Source: Agrypnia vestita
Taxonomy: Eukaryota; Arthropoda; Insecta; Trichoptera; Phryganeidae
DNA length: 64,000 bases
Reading direction: 5' to 3'
Assembly: GCA_016648135.1 (NCBI GenBank)
Contig: JADDOH010002618.1
Span: 215,451-279,450 of the forward strand
Shown here: in pieces, positions 1 through 12,389 of the stretch
Position numbering within the stretch: the stretch's first letter is position 1
Layout: every line of letters begins with the position of its first letter
Position numbers and translations under genes: made by a program
The notes under the pieces: generated by a model
Databases searched by the model: none
The model's input: only the letters and a program-made list of their open reading frames with translations
What the model was told of the DNA's origin: nothing

Positions 1-12
1 CTAAGAATTAAC

Positions 13-210
13 GAATGAAGAGAGAATGGTAAGAAATATATGCGACGCAATTGTCAATGGCATTAGAACTAAATAGGAACTGGAAGGTGATTCTGTAAGA
101 TGGCCAAATAGTTGTGGAGCATGTAAAAAATTTGAATGAATGTAGATGAGGTGGGGGTTGTTTGTCAGGGAAGAAAAGTGTGTTGTATCCTCTCTGCCTA
201 TCCCCCCTGG
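13..210 (+). pseudogene. LINE family A, ORF2 3'-end fragment
   Basis: Frame-broken remnant of the C-terminal tail of a non-LTR retrotransposon reverse transcriptase ORF. One frame reads RMVRNICDAIVNG, which aligns with RMVRKIYDASVDG on the minus strand at 36815-37120, and the downstream peptide EEKCVVSSLPIPPG parallels the same copy. Stops and shifts show it is dead. The window begins inside it, so the true 5' extent is unknown. Confidence 0.5.
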
Positions 211-1795
211 GTGTTAAATTAGTTACTTATAACGATGATTAATGTTTTATGTGTTACTCTAATCAGAGTACGATAGAGGGAGAGAGCATATAACTGCACT
301 AATTGCATACAATTTTCCATTTCATTTTTTGTTCTCGTCATTAGTTATGGTGATTTGTTGAGTTTGACATATGACTGTGCAATTTGTTATATGATACTTC
401 ACATACTGTGAATTACTCTCATTATTTTAAACCTAACCTAATCTAATTAGTAAAAAAAATTTTTCACCACTGATATATCGAAAATATCAACATATTTTAG
501 ATCCCTTCGTTAGATTACAATGTATACAAATGAAAATTCAAAACTCGAAGTATATACAATTTTTTTTTTTAAATTTATTTATTTCAATATACGGCACAGA
601 AGTACCTTTTACATAATAATATATACAAAAAATCCAAAGAGTACAACAGCAAAACTTACAGAATTGAGAATATAGTATAGATAATTGTTTAAAGCTATAA
701 CAGTAATTTAGAAAAAGGAGGTGTGAAGTGTATAAGATAACACATAATTTAGAAAATGAAAATCAATAAAATAATAAAGCACTTAGATGAAAAGGACCTG
801 GTTATTCATAATATTCAATTTACTACTAACCCATTTTTTTAATACTCAAAATTTTTAATTTAACCAACTGTAATTCTGTATTATTTGCATGTAGAATTTG
901 TAAACCCTTATTTATATCAAAATAATGATCCATAACTAAAAGTTGATTCGTAAATTTGGTATTATTATTGCTACTAAAACACATTAATCTTAAAACCCAA
1001 TCTCATCGAAATTATCTTCAATTTACCTTCTTCTCCAAAAACAGCAAAATGATTTTATTGTGATAATATTAAAATACAATTAAAAAAAATAAACTTTGTT
1101 TCACCACTTTTGTATTAAAAAATACCAACATGTTTCAAAACCCGTGGCCCCTTCGCCTGGATACAATGATTTAATTATTGAAATTATCTATCTGTCTTAT
1201 TTATATACATAGATATACATATGATATCAGTAAGCTTAAATTAATATATTATCAAATGACTGATATGGTTTTGTGGTGCAACAGAGTTAATTGTTTTTAC
1301 CTTGTATACACATACAAAAAGTGTAAATAACGGTTGAACGATGCAATTTGTGAGAGTTGTCATTTACTTAGTCGATGAGAGAGAATACATCACTAAAAAC
1401 TACATATCCTAACGGTGTGTCCATTATCCATGGGTGAGACTTTCACGTTATATCGCCTAGGGAAATCACATCCATTGGGTCCAAAATAAAACTCAAACGT
1501 GTTATTGGATTAGTTTTATGGTAAAACTAATAAAAATAATAGGGTAGGTTGCTTACATCGCATTCTTTAAGAAAAAATCTATATAAATTGAACGATCTGT
1601 AAAATAAATAATAATTATTTGATTTCTGCATTAGATAGAAGCTTGAAATAATAAATAATATAACATGGTATTAATCTAATTCTTTTTGCAAAAACTAAAC
1701 TTATAAAATGCATTCACATTAGATATTTAACTCCCATATATATTTTTTTGCTTTTGATAATGTCTATACTTCCAATTTTAGTTTTTAGTATGCGT
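211..1795. other. Unassigned AT-rich DNA
   Basis: Only AT-rich sequence with poly-A and poly-T runs is seen here. I found no coding frame, RNA gene or clear repeat boundary. Confidence 0.5.
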
Positions 1796-1797
1796 TA

Positions 1798-2021
1798 TAT
1801 TCTCATGTCAGGGATCATCGGCCCAGATGCAATCTGCTGACGGTTTTGAAATGCAGTTAATTGTTGCTAAATACAATACATTTCTGGAATGAATGCAGTA
1901 TTTTTGAAATTTTCATATTTAACAAAATAAATGTAAATTATACAAGTATCATAGAGACGAAAGTATTTATATGGGAAACATGTACGGAAATATTCTCATG
2001 TAAGGGATCATTGGCCCAGAA
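1798..2021. repeat. Direct-repeat-flanked relic of MITE family M1
   Basis: Positions 1832-1960 are closely similar to 4634-4760 (shared CTGACGGTTTTGAAATGCAG and the following ~110 bases), ending in the M1 end motif around ATCATAGAGACGAAAG. The block is flanked by two imperfect ~30-base direct repeats (starting 1798 and 1991, both with AGGGATCAT and GGCCCAGA). The right half of M1 is missing. Confidence 0.5.
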
Positions 2022-2134
2022 ACATTTGATTATGCATTAAATATGTGTTTTATGTAATGTATTTTATTTTTATTAATAATAATAAAGTTACCAAATATGT
2101 AATTATGGTTATTATGAAGAGGAAGTCAAAAAAT

Positions 2135-2290
2135 TCATAGGTGGTGCAAAGGAATGGTCAGACGCAGAGGCATGGATTGGATGACGTTATCCAGGACAGA
2201 GAAACGTATAGCTTAAAGACGGGGAGAGCTGACCTCAACAAATAGTTGAGGAGCATGTTAGCACGAAGATGACGACGACGAAAATGAAAT
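2135..2290 (+). pseudogene. LINE 3'-end fragment with GAC/GAA-rich tail
   Basis: A broken frame reads HGLDDVIQDRETYSLKTGRA followed by a RSMLARR-like stretch. This matches the usual end of RTE or craniofacial-type LINE ORF2 (W-x-D-D-V ... W-R-x-x-V). A GACGACGAC tail follows. It is an inactive 5'-truncated remnant. Confidence 0.45.
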
Positions 2291-2899
2291 GAGATGAAGC
2301 CAAGGAGAAGCTATTATTGTTGCTATTATTGAAGAAATAATGTCTCTTTGTTGTTTTACAGCATCCGTTATAAAATCTCCTTTATGTAATCAGCTAACTG
2401 TTTTAATAATTTCCACACAACCCAAATCGAAATATTTCTTACCACACATTTTTAAAAAAAATATTTGTATGTGAATTAGGTTTGTAAAATTATACTTTAC
2501 ATTCGATTCTAAAATTTTAGCAATATTATTTGATTTGCCCTGAAATATTACTCCGAAGTACCCGTTGACCGTGATACGTGATGAGTTCAACACGAAGTAC
2601 TATTTATTTACTTAACACGGGCACGATAATATTTTCGCATTAATCAGTCATCAGCTCTTACAAATACTCTTACCAATAATAAAAGTATGTTTCTTGTCAC
2701 GAAATGTTCTCGACTTACCTGGTGGGATCTTGTATCTAAAAGATGTCGGACAGTTCAAAAGCGTGGAAGCTGACTGTCATAGAATTAGGTTAGAATGGTT
2801 AATGACCTACTCATAGGTATTCATAGTTCTAAGTGATCACATTTTACTATTCTCATTTCAAAAATGAACATAATTTTAATTTAATTTTTAATCCACACA

Positions 2900-2975
2900 T
2901 CACCGGGACTCAAACCTGAGACTTACCATACTTCCAAAAGAGTGCTTTAACCGATTAAATCACGTAAAATTCGTC
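2900..2975 (-). repeat. tRNA-derived SINE head
   Basis: On the minus strand an A-box-like TGATTTAATCGG (RC of 2951-2962) is followed ~35 bases later by a B-box-like GGTTTGAGTCCC (RC of 2905-2916), the internal pol III promoter spacing of a tRNA. The flanks do not give a clean acceptor stem, so a decayed SINE is more likely than a functional tRNA gene. Confidence 0.5.
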
Positions 2976-3243
2976 AAATTTAATTTTTAATTTTATTATT
3001 TTATTCGGTCGTCCAACAGTGAGACATAATTGCTTGGTAAGAAAAAATACAGAAAAAATAGTTAAATGTCTCCCATAATTAAAGGATGACACAGATAAGA
3101 CATAATTATAGATAAGTCAATTTGGTATTAATGACAGATAAAACAATTTTACTGATCCATTGAACCGATTCTTTTAAATTTAACTTTAACATAAACATTA
3201 AAGGGTGTGGACAAAATCCAGTGATTGTGTTCTTTGAGCATAT

Positions 3244-3770
3244 TGTCACGAAATGGCAAGCAAAAGGAATTGTCCGAATTCCTTGTAATATGTCACAACA
3301 TTATCGAAGAATCGAGAACAATATAACAATCTAGGGTGATCTGCAACATTCGGGAAACGCCTGGAACAACCGAGAAGCGACGAGGACCTTCTCAACACTT
3401 GAATAATCTAGAAAGAACGAAAATACCAGCATTGGGGTGTACATATGGCTACACCTACGTTTGACAGTTCGTTCGGTGCGAGGTCGACCGCGAGTCGCGA
3501 GACGGCGCCCAGAGCGGCCAGTCGTGAGATAATCAAAGTGATAAATAAGGCGAAATAATCGAGCGAAGTACCTAATTGGCGAAATAAACCAGAGCGACGT
3601 GTTACCCCGTTATAGTAACGAGTTCATATACGAGTGATTATTGCAAAATAGTGTAGATTGAAGAATAGCGTTAAGTTTTATTCGTGTGAAGTGCACTTGT
3701 AATTAAACCTTAGTTAATAAATCGCTAATTAATTTCCAGTGCTTACATTCATTTCTCCCTACCCACGACA
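3244..3770 (+). mobile_element. Solo LTR (family L1), 4-bp target duplication
   Basis: Starts TGTCACGAAATGG and ends CTACCCACGACA, so it has TG...CA ends with terminal inverted TGTC/GACA. It is flanked by ATAT at 3240-3243 and 3771-3774. No internal region follows, so this is a solo LTR left by LTR-LTR recombination. The 4-bp duplication fits a Ty3/gypsy-type element (inference). Related copies lie at 38985-40453 (interrupted) and 57899-57986 (right end only), sharing the AATTAATTTCCAGTG block near the 3' end. Confidence 0.7.
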
Positions 3771-3803
3771 ATATGTATGTACATATAAAAGTATTTAAAA
3801 AAC

Positions 3804-4098
3804 TAACCCATAAAAACCAAGTTTTTTTATACTCCCTTTCTTATTTAATCAGGTTTCGTGTCTACAGCACGCATCGAAGTCATTACTCAGTTGTACGAAA
3901 AAACCATTAAAAATTTGAAAAATCCAAAAATTTACTATAATTATTAATTCTTTTTAACAAAAATCTGTTAGATCATTTTTATCGTCGCCACGAGACTGTC
4001 TGCAAAGTTTCAGCTCAATTGGATCACGGAAAAAGGGTTAAAAATCGATCCAAAGTTTTTGCGTCAAGCAAGCAGTTAAAAGAAAGGAAGTAAAAAAA
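3804..4098 (-). mobile_element. Non-autonomous element, 'TACTCCCTTTC' family, copy 1
   Basis: Inverted-orientation copy of a repeat seen at 17588-17991, 42010-42692 and 47094-47265. Shared marks are TAACCCATAAAAACCAAG near one end, ACTCCCTTTC, and a core with GGATCACGG, AAAAGGGTTAAAAATCGAT and CGTCGCC. It has no coding capacity. The element family is not recognised. Confidence 0.6.
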
Positions 4099-4633
4099 AT
4101 AAAACGTTTGTGTTACTGATATATTATTACATCTCCATACATCGAAATCATGCCGCGAGGAAAAAATTCAATAGCAGATAAAATTATGGACCCACCAGAC
4201 GATGTACACATCCCATTATCCACATGCCCATTCTAGTTTGCAGTCGCCCTACTATCGCTTTATCTCTCATTAATCTCCCTTGCTTCCCGACCGCCCCACG
4301 CCTGATTCCAATCAGAGAATCGCTATTATTTGCTACACTTATTGTCTATTGTTTTATGGCGTGAAATTAATATGTTTTATAATCACCCACCTACAGCGAG
4401 ATGAACAGCTGCGAGAATTTAATAAAGCCTCGGCAGAGGGTCAACGGACCCGATTTCGATCGTCCGATTGGCTCGAAGAACGAAAGTCTGAATACTAATT
4501 ATTTGTTATGCAAAAAGTTAACGTTATCTTGTAATAATTGCAAGGAGGGCAGTGCTAGATGGACCGATTCAATTTAAGAGTGCTGTCTAAATAATTATAA
4601 CGTCTCTCAGATGCACAAAAAATTAACCGTGCA

Positions 4634-5211
4634 ATCTACTGACGGTTTTGAAATGCAGTTAATTGTTGACTTGACTATAGACAATACATTTCTAGAAATA
4701 ATGCAGTATTTTTGAAATTTTCATATTTAACAAAATAAATTATACAAGTATCATAAGACGAAACTATTTATGGGAAATGTTAGCTGGCTTAAGTGACCGC
4801 TTTACACAATACAACGTTCACGATTCCACCCTAAAAACATCCAATAACCAAATTTTTGAAAGTATATATTACTTTATCTGTCTTATTTCAAATATTTGAA
4901 GCAACTATGGAATAGCCATCTATCGTCGAGAATTTGTAATTACCGTGATACAAACCATACATAGTTGTCACCACTGGTAATGATACCTCTATATCCTCGG
5001 GTGTAATCGGTGAACGTTGCATTGTGTATAGTGGTCACTTGCTTAAACCAGCTAACATGGGTCATAAGCTCTGTTGCCATCCTATAAAGACTTCCATACG
5101 TGTTTCCATTATGTTTCATTAGCTTCGTCTTTATGAGATTTCTATTAATTATCTTAATTAATAATGATTATCCCTCTGTGGACACAATACAATATTTGTG
5201 TTCTTAGAACA
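4634..5211. mobile_element. MITE family M1, near-complete copy
   Basis: Opposed end motifs TCATAAGACGAAACTA (4751) and TTCGTCTTTATGAGA (5124) enclose a foldback. The arm from GTTAGCTGGCTTAAGTGACC (4779) is complementary to the arm ending GCTTAAACCAGCTAACAT (5058). A further outer motif TTCTTAGAAC at ~5201 matches TTCTAAGAACAC at 37650. Non-coding. Other copies are near 1950, 13139, 13640, 15360, 31700, 37644, 47390 and 50503. Confidence 0.6.
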
Positions 5212-5943
5212 AACATATAATAATATTGTTAGAAATGTAAATATTCAAAACTTTTAGATAAAATACCTGTTTATCCTGTATATATGGATATACCTGGAAG
5301 TCCATTAATCCATATATCAGGTTGAGAGCATTCAAACTGATTGTCAATTCGCTAATTTTTATTATTTTATTAGGTTCTATTTAGATACAATTTGTACACG
5401 TTTAACATAATAGTACGTATGCTTAAGGACATTGTTGGTATTATTGTTCTTAGTCCTCCTCACTAGTGGTTCCTGTGCTGAAGCGGACTAGTTTATACTT
5501 ATTTATTTCCTATTTTTAAATTACTGCGTAGTTTTCAATACTCCTAATTTATCTGCATCGACTTGGTTTTATCCTTTTTTTGAACTCTTTAACCTTTTTA
5601 ATATTTTTGAAGGTTGGAGGAAGGATGTTGTAGAGTATATTTCTATGTAGGTATATTTCTATTTACCATTTTACTGCCTCTTTGATTGTTAACATCAACT
5701 CCATACACCATATCTAACACCGTCTAATTTTTTATATTTCCCAAAATCAAAAGAGTTGTGAAGGATCATCATTAGGGATTACGAGCGGAGATGAAATGGA
5801 TTACGACGCAAGCTCTAATAATACTCATACAGATAATTAATTTGAATACTGCTTCTTACAATGAAAAAGATGTTGGACAAAGTTCTTCAGCAAATAAAAT
5901 TGCTTTAGGAAGCGACTATTTTGAAGGAGAGCATGTACCAGAT
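5212..5943. other. Unassigned AT-rich DNA
   Basis: No supported gene or repeat. A 122-codon frame starting at 5791 is open by chance: its second half is the antisense of the LINE relic that follows. Confidence 0.45.
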
Positions 5944-6335
5944 GACTTCTTCTTCTTCATCTTCATCAGCCTTCGTCTTTCCACTGCTGGATATAGGCCG
6001 CTTCCTTCTCTTTCCATCCTTCCTCGTTGTTTGCTAATTGTAGCCATTTCTTTCCCCCCACAGCGGCTACATCATCGGCCCATCTCTTTTGAGGTCCTCC
6101 GATGCCTCTTTTATTCTCTCAAGGTCTCCATTTCAGAACTCTGGGAGGCCATCTTTTAGCATCCTGCCTTGCAACGTGCCCTGCCCATTGCCGTTTTAGC
6201 TTCACGATCCATGATATCCACTACTCTAGTTCTGCGCCTAATTTCGTCATTTCTAATACTACCTCATAGGCTTACTCTAAGCATGGATCTCTCCATGGAT
6301 CGATGCGTGCATTTGAGATTCTTTGTAAGACCAGA
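5944..6335 (-). pseudogene. LINE family B, ORF2 C-terminal fragment
   Basis: Read on the minus strand, the sequence contains MERSMLRVSL, RTRVVDIMDR, AKTAMGRARC and AAYIQQWKDEG in order. This is the typical C-terminal stretch of craniofacial-development-protein-2-like LINE reverse transcriptases. Stops interrupt the frame. A (GAA)n tail is at the low-coordinate end (5948-5960), as expected for a LINE 3' terminus. Same family as 45575-45795 and 48335-48680. Confidence 0.7.
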
Positions 6336-6339
6336 TGAC

Positions 6340-7090
6340 AAATTATTATAATTTTAAAAAAATCCACGAATTTAATTGTCAGTTCTCACTTAAGTTCTGA
6401 AATATTACCTAAATCATTACATTTGCCCTAATATAATTATCAGAAAATTTTGGGCCATAACATCATCTACTGAAGAAGAAAAGAATATGAATTAAACTTC
6501 ACTTAGAAGAAATACAATTATTTCAAGCATACAAATATATGTACATAATATTATTCAACCAATCATACATAAGTATCACACAGAAGAATACGTGTACCGA
6601 ATAATCATTAGATGCCCATTGTTATAAGATTTATCTTTTGATTCAACATACGTTTAATGCTTTTTTATAAATAGTTGCTTAAAAATACACCTCTTATATT
6701 TTTGTTGCCTTGTCATTTAGAAAACATTTTTATTAAAGTATATTAATTTATTCAACGGCCATTATTAACTTTAATTATAATCAACTAAAAATAACAAAAT
6801 ATCATTTTAAATGTTTTTCTATTTTAAATAAACATCAATTTTATTTGCACAAGATGTACTTAAGGCACATGTGTATGGCGGTGTTTAAAAGGAGAATTTT
6901 CCATTGTACTGCAGATCACAAATGTAGGAGAGATAGACTGACGTACTCCTTGGAATAGAACCATTACTTTTAGATGAAAAAGTGAAGCTGCTGAATACTG
7001 ACAACAATACCATCAAATTCTCTCGAATATTCCATAGCATCATGCACGCACACTGTTTTGGAATATCTAGAACAAGTCTCTCGTAATCTC
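6340..7090. other. Unassigned AT-rich DNA
   Basis: Nothing recognised. Homopolymer runs and short chance ORFs only. Confidence 0.45.
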
Positions 7091-7097
7091 TGGAAAG

Positions 7098-7498
7098 ATC
7101 CACAAGCCTCTCGAAACGTCTCTAAGAAATTTATCTATAAATACAACGGCGTCACGCAACAGGGTCAATCATTCGTGACGATAAATTGTGCGTCATCCCA
7201 GAGATAGAACCATAGCGCAAAGCAGTGTGATCAGTCATTCGTGACGCGATATAAGCAACAGATATAATAATAGTATAAATAAAGGAATTCCTCACTGGGA
7301 AAGATTTCTACGTTCGAACATTGAACGGAATTTACTAGAACGTGATCAAAACAATAGAAACAACGTTAATTATTACGAATTGAGGAACATTACAATACAA
7401 GTGTGTGAAATATTCTGGACTTTTTTTTACTGGACTGGACTGGATTTAAGTGACTTTCTATGGTAATAAATAAAACTTTTAATATATGTAGTGTTTTC
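7098..7498 (+). mobile_element. LTR-like repeat (family L2), copy 1
   Basis: Matches 12390-12700 over TCCACAAGCCTCTCGAAACG, a TATA-like TCTATAAATACAA, GGCGTCACGC, GAAATATTCTGGA and an AATAAATAAAA polyadenylation-like signal. This promoter-to-poly(A) order suggests an LTR, but the element ends are not resolved. This copy carries a duplicated TCATTCGTGACG segment that the other lacks. Confidence 0.5.
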
Positions 7499-7499
7499 A

Positions 7500-9235
7500 T
7501 TAGATTCTTAAGGCCACGTCCCGTGAAAATATAAAAGTCTCAATTAAAATGGTTTGGACACTTCTTGCGAACACCAAATAAGCGACAACTATGATGTATC
7601 TTTTTGTCAACTCCGGAGGGAAAGCGGCTGATGAGTCGGCTCAGACCAAGCGGGGACAAAGAGATTAAACATCATAATTGTGATCAAAAAATATTTGATA
7701 CCGTTTAAAAGTTTTATCCTTACCCACGCGTTAAAATTTTATGTATAGTATAGTTTGAACACATTTAGTGAATGAAGCGATTATCGATTATCTGACAATG
7801 CGAGCGAAATTCACCATTTTTTTACAGCAAGCATCTTGCATTTTGTATCAACATTTTTGTACCGAAAGGTATCAAATTAAAATTTCTTCATTAGGTTACA
7901 CATATTTTAAATGCATATATATTTCTAAAATGACACATACCAAATTATTTAAACAGTTAAAATAAATAAATTGCAGGATTTATTGTAATTTTTTTGTGTT
8001 AATCAAAGACAGTCAATTACGCTGTAATTGATAAGAAAAACATGTCAAACGTCCATACAGTTATATAAAGCCCACAAAGTAGAACAATTTTCTTCATTTT
8101 TAAAAAACATTGATGTTTTAATTAATGAATTAGTTAAATAATTTAGGTAATGTCATTTTAAAAACATGTATTTATTTAAACTATATAAAACCCAATGAAT
8201 AGGTAGGTATATTTTAATTTGACACCTTTCTTCGGGTGGTGAATTTCTTAAATTTAATTTAAATAAAAGTGGTGATTTTTTTCTTGCTTTATTACAAACA
8301 ATGATTGTAGTGAAAAAAACAGAGTGGCAACGCCACCTGTCTAAACAATAACAACCTGACAAACTTGCTCAATCTACGGCGATCTCGAGTACTACATAAG
8401 TGCTTGAAAAGCAACCAACCCACGCATTTCGTCTAACGTATATTTAAAAATTTAATCGGTAATTAAATTGATTATTCTTTATTCAACTATATTTTGATCT
8501 TATGACGCTCGGAGGCATGGTCCATAGCATTTTTTTGATTACTTTTATTGATTTCCTGTCCAGAGCTGGCAAATAAGGTGTGTTTGTATAATTTATTGAC
8601 TCAGTACTTTATGTTGTGTCCTAATTTTGAGAAACATTGGAACGATTTCGTGTATTTTTAAAAATCGCTAATTAATCATAGATTACATGACGTGAATATG
8701 TCGACATCTGGCCAGATAGAGCAATTAACTAAGTACTTTATATAACAATTTCAAGAGTGAACGCCTTTTTTCTTAATTTTTATGATCCTCACTTGAATTC
8801 TTAATAAATTTACTATTTATAAAATTATACTATTTGATATGTTTACGCAGTATTTAAACGTACAATATGTAAGTTTATTCAGTGAGTTCCTTAGTAAAAT
8901 GTTATCTTTTAAGCTTTTTTTAATACTTAGCTTAAATTTGATGTAAAAATGTTTAAATTATTTAAAATATAAATCAATACAAAAAAAATCAGCATTATAC
9001 AGTACTACTACATTTCACAGTTGCTAAAATAAGCTAAAACGGCAGAGCACTGGCTTGACATGTAAAATATACCGGGATCGTTAATCGAAGTATCTGGTAT
9101 CGATTCTGTTACGGGTATGAAAATATAATATAACACTAGAAAAAGTGAGACTAAAATAATTAAATTTTACGGAACTTTCTGTCGCCGGTTTCTTGACAAA
9201 TTTTTCTGTGGAACAAATAACCTCGGAGAATTTTT
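7500..9235. other. Unassigned AT-rich DNA
   Basis: No coding region is supported. It holds a CTGATGAGTCGGCTCAGAC stretch at 7628 that resembles part of a hammerhead core but lacks GAAA (see rejected items). Confidence 0.45.
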
Positions 9236-9520
9236 TGTGGAACTAACTAACCCACCATCTCAGATGGTAGGCAGAGAGAATAGAACGCGATATTCTTCTA
9301 TCCTGGCACACCACTTTTGCTTAGGTCGTGAGGGTTTTAACAGGCCATCCTCCAATATTTCTAGTATCAGGTCGTGTCAGGTCTTTTGCGGATGCCCTCC
9401 ATTCCTGCTGTCTTCAAGGCTCGCCTCATATATTTTCTTAATAATCCTCTCCTCGCTCATATGTTCCGCATGACCAAACCATCTCAGAGATCCTTTCTTT
9501 ATTCTATCTACCACTTTGGA
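9236..9520 (-). pseudogene. LINE family A, ORF2 C-terminal fragment
   Basis: The minus strand encodes SLRWFGHAEHMSEERIIKKI followed by a GHPQKT-like basic stretch and a short tail. W-F-G-H-x-x-x-M is the common motif near the end of insect LINE ORF2 proteins. The frame is broken downstream. Closest copy in the window is 36815-37120. Confidence 0.65.
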
Positions 9521-9592
9521 ACTATTAAATCTGCAAAATCGTTCATATATTGTTTTAAATATTTATATTATACCTATATATACAGGGTTATT

Positions 9593-10210
9593 TGGAGAAC
9601 ATTAATAAACTTACAGGACTATATTTCTGCCATGATTATGAGTCGAAAATGTTCAAGCTATTATGACCTAATATCAATAGTTAAGGAGATATGCGACATC
9701 AAAGTTTGCATTTTTTTAAATTTCTGACTTATTTTTTGTAAAACTTTGGAGTATCATTACAGTAACTTATATCGTATATGAAAAATTTATTCCCTTTAAT
9801 AAATTCAAATAAAAAAATCAAAAACCTTAGAATTCCAATTGGAAAACATTCCAGGGGTTTAAGGGTTTAAATCATTTTATTTAACTGCAAGGTTTTAATC
9901 ATTTTATTTTACAAGTTAAATAAAATGATAAAAACCCTGAAAAATTTCCAATTGGAATTCGAAGGTTTTTATTATTTCATTTTACTTGTATTAAAGGAAA
10001 TGATTTTTTCATATTAGATATAAGTTACTGCAATGATAGTCCAATGTTTTACAAAACATAAGTCAGGGATATTGAAAAAAAATGCAAACTTTGTTGTCGC
10101 ATATCTCCATAACTATTGATATTAGGTCATGATAGCTTGAACATTTTCGACTCATAATCATGGCAGGCATATAGTCCTGCAAGGTTATTAATGTTTTACA
10201 ACTATCCCTG
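9593..10210. mobile_element. Long-arm foldback element (family F), full copy
   Basis: Ends CAGGGTTATTTGGAGAAC... and ...ACAACTATCCCTG are inverted and flanked by TA on both sides. Nearly the whole element is two ~250-300-bp complementary arms, and each arm carries an AATTCCAATTGGAA palindrome. It is non-coding. TA duplication and CAGGG ends suggest a Tc1/mariner-type MITE (inference). Copies: 18416-18939 and 34937-35304. Relics: 23285, 53795 and 54180. Confidence 0.75.
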
Positions 10211-10212
10211 TA

Positions 10213-12385
10213 TATATATCATAGTATCGAATTATATTACATAAGTCGAATCAAGTTTTATGTATCGCATATGCAAGGTTTAATTTCTGTCGATGTTAAT
10301 TAAGATTTTTAAATTTCATTTTTAAACCGCGCGTGAGTCTTAATAGATGAATATATTTAGGTTACTGTTTCTGTACGATTTGCAGTAGTAGAAAAGGTGA
10401 TCTAGTAGTAAGTAAAGTTCCTACTCAAGAGTATCATAGACGAACATCGAAATAGAAGAAATGAAAAAAGAGAGTTTCCGTTTCAGTTTTTTCATATATG
10501 ACAAAATGTCCTGCCGATTCCGAATAGACGCTGTCTTAAATATTAAAAACTTTATATGTGTGGGAATCTTTTATCAGATCGGAATATCCACAATCTTAAA
10601 GGCAATATTCCGAGTTAATCATAGATCTTGGACTCCTGCTGTCTTCGTATTAGAAACTACAAACAATTTATTTTATAAGTTGATCGATAGATGGCACCAT
10701 TATTATAATTCTTTTTCTAATAATGAAATGTCGATCGTGGGTTAGATTAAATGTCAATGTGTCGTAAATTACGACCACATATAACTCACTGGACATGCAG
10801 ATAAATACATGATTTCCCACGATTGGTTGCAAACTTAATTGTGACCTCAATAGACGTGCCAATTAAGGACAGATCAATAATACGTATCAATTAATGTATC
10901 CAAATTAAGATGTTAGCATTTGCAAGACAACGTCGCAAAATTGTTGAATTGTTTTTTCGGCTGCAAATATTTAAGTCAATTAAAGATTGTCAAAGTAGTT
11001 TATTTAATTATTGATATTTTGAAAGTTATACAACACCCTCATGACGGAAAGGTTTTTCTGAAACATGTTGGTGTAATTAATCAAATAAAAGAAGTAGATA
11101 TATACAAATAACACAATCAATATTTTTTTAAATGTCAATCTACAATGTTTAAATAAGAAAATTTTCTCTTTCAACATTTCGTCACTGCAATTTGATCAAT
11201 TATTAAATTAGTGATATTCTAATCAGTGGGTTGTGGTTTTAAAATAATTTATTTTTTAATGTTCTAATTATAATTTATATGTGTTCTGGATTTAAAAATA
11301 TAAAAATTGTTTTATAATAAAATAAATATTGACAAAATCAGATGACAAAACATTATTTTGCTCAGTTCAATTTTCAATCAATCATTTTTTATGGTAAAGT
11401 ATTTATAAACAATGTTTAGGATAAAATTATGAGTGTCGCAAATCGAGAAATATAATTAGGAAATATGTTGTAGATCAACAATGCCATCTCGTAGAAATTG
11501 TCAATACTAGTATGAAGAAAACTATTAATATGCAGTGTTATCCATTCATAATAATTACGAAAGCCGAATTGTGTATGTGTATGTTGTGTTCAATTAATTT
11601 CCTCCTTGTATTAAAGATTGAAAATTAAATTATAGTGCATGATATTTTTTGACAGATGTTACAATTTAAAAAAAAATTAATATCTTAAACCTTAACGAAA
11701 CTCTCTAAAATATTATTAGAAAAACCGCCATGTCGCAAAAACTTATAATATCAATGTTTGCCAAACTATAAATAAACGACAGCATCAAGGTTGCACATTT
11801 CATAAAATTAATTTAAGTACCTATTTTCAGTTGATTGCAACAATCTGCCGAAATAAATTAGCAAAGTTTGGAGGCTGCAAAAAAACAACAAGGTAAAAGT
11901 TTTGCTATCGCTCTTGTTTTTACGGGTTTTTTACGCCGTTAGTTAATTTTTCGATTAAAATTGCTTTCCATTTACAAAAATTACACTAACTCATACATTT
12001 TTCACAAGCGATTATTTTTAATTTCATAAATTGCATGTCAATTTGTTAAAATTCTTAATGATTATTATATATTCGGATTTAAAGGATGAACCTGTCTCCT
12101 TTAGCACAGACCTCGATTTAAATAGAAGGACACAGGGAATTTTTTTACATAATCGTACTAACACTAAACATAATAATGTAACATAAATTACTAAAACATA
12201 TAAAAAATTGTATGTTAATTTATTGTACTCATTGTGTGTATGCCTAAATTAAACAAATTTAGAAAAGAATTCTTTCACGGGAAATATGTCACCTAAATAT
12301 TAATGTACAATTAGAATATCCTTGCATAAGTATTTTAACAAGGTGGTGAACTATCTAATTGTCCAGGGTCTCTATTAAACTTTGG
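10213..12385. other. Unassigned AT-rich DNA
   Basis: No supported genes. A 94-codon frame at 10461 has no recognisable domain and unremarkable AT-rich codon use. I see no other structure. Confidence 0.45.
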
Positions 12386-12389
12386 ATTG

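Noticed and set aside
5791..6159. 122-codon plus ORF as a secreted protein (hydrophobic start)
   Set aside because: The second half is the reverse strand of a LINE fragment and the first half has no support.
7620..7665. CTGATGAGTCGGCTCAGAC, hammerhead-like with a GTC/GAC stem II
   Set aside because: The invariant GAAA after stem II is CAAG, and stems I and III do not form. Two core changes make a ribozyme unlikely.
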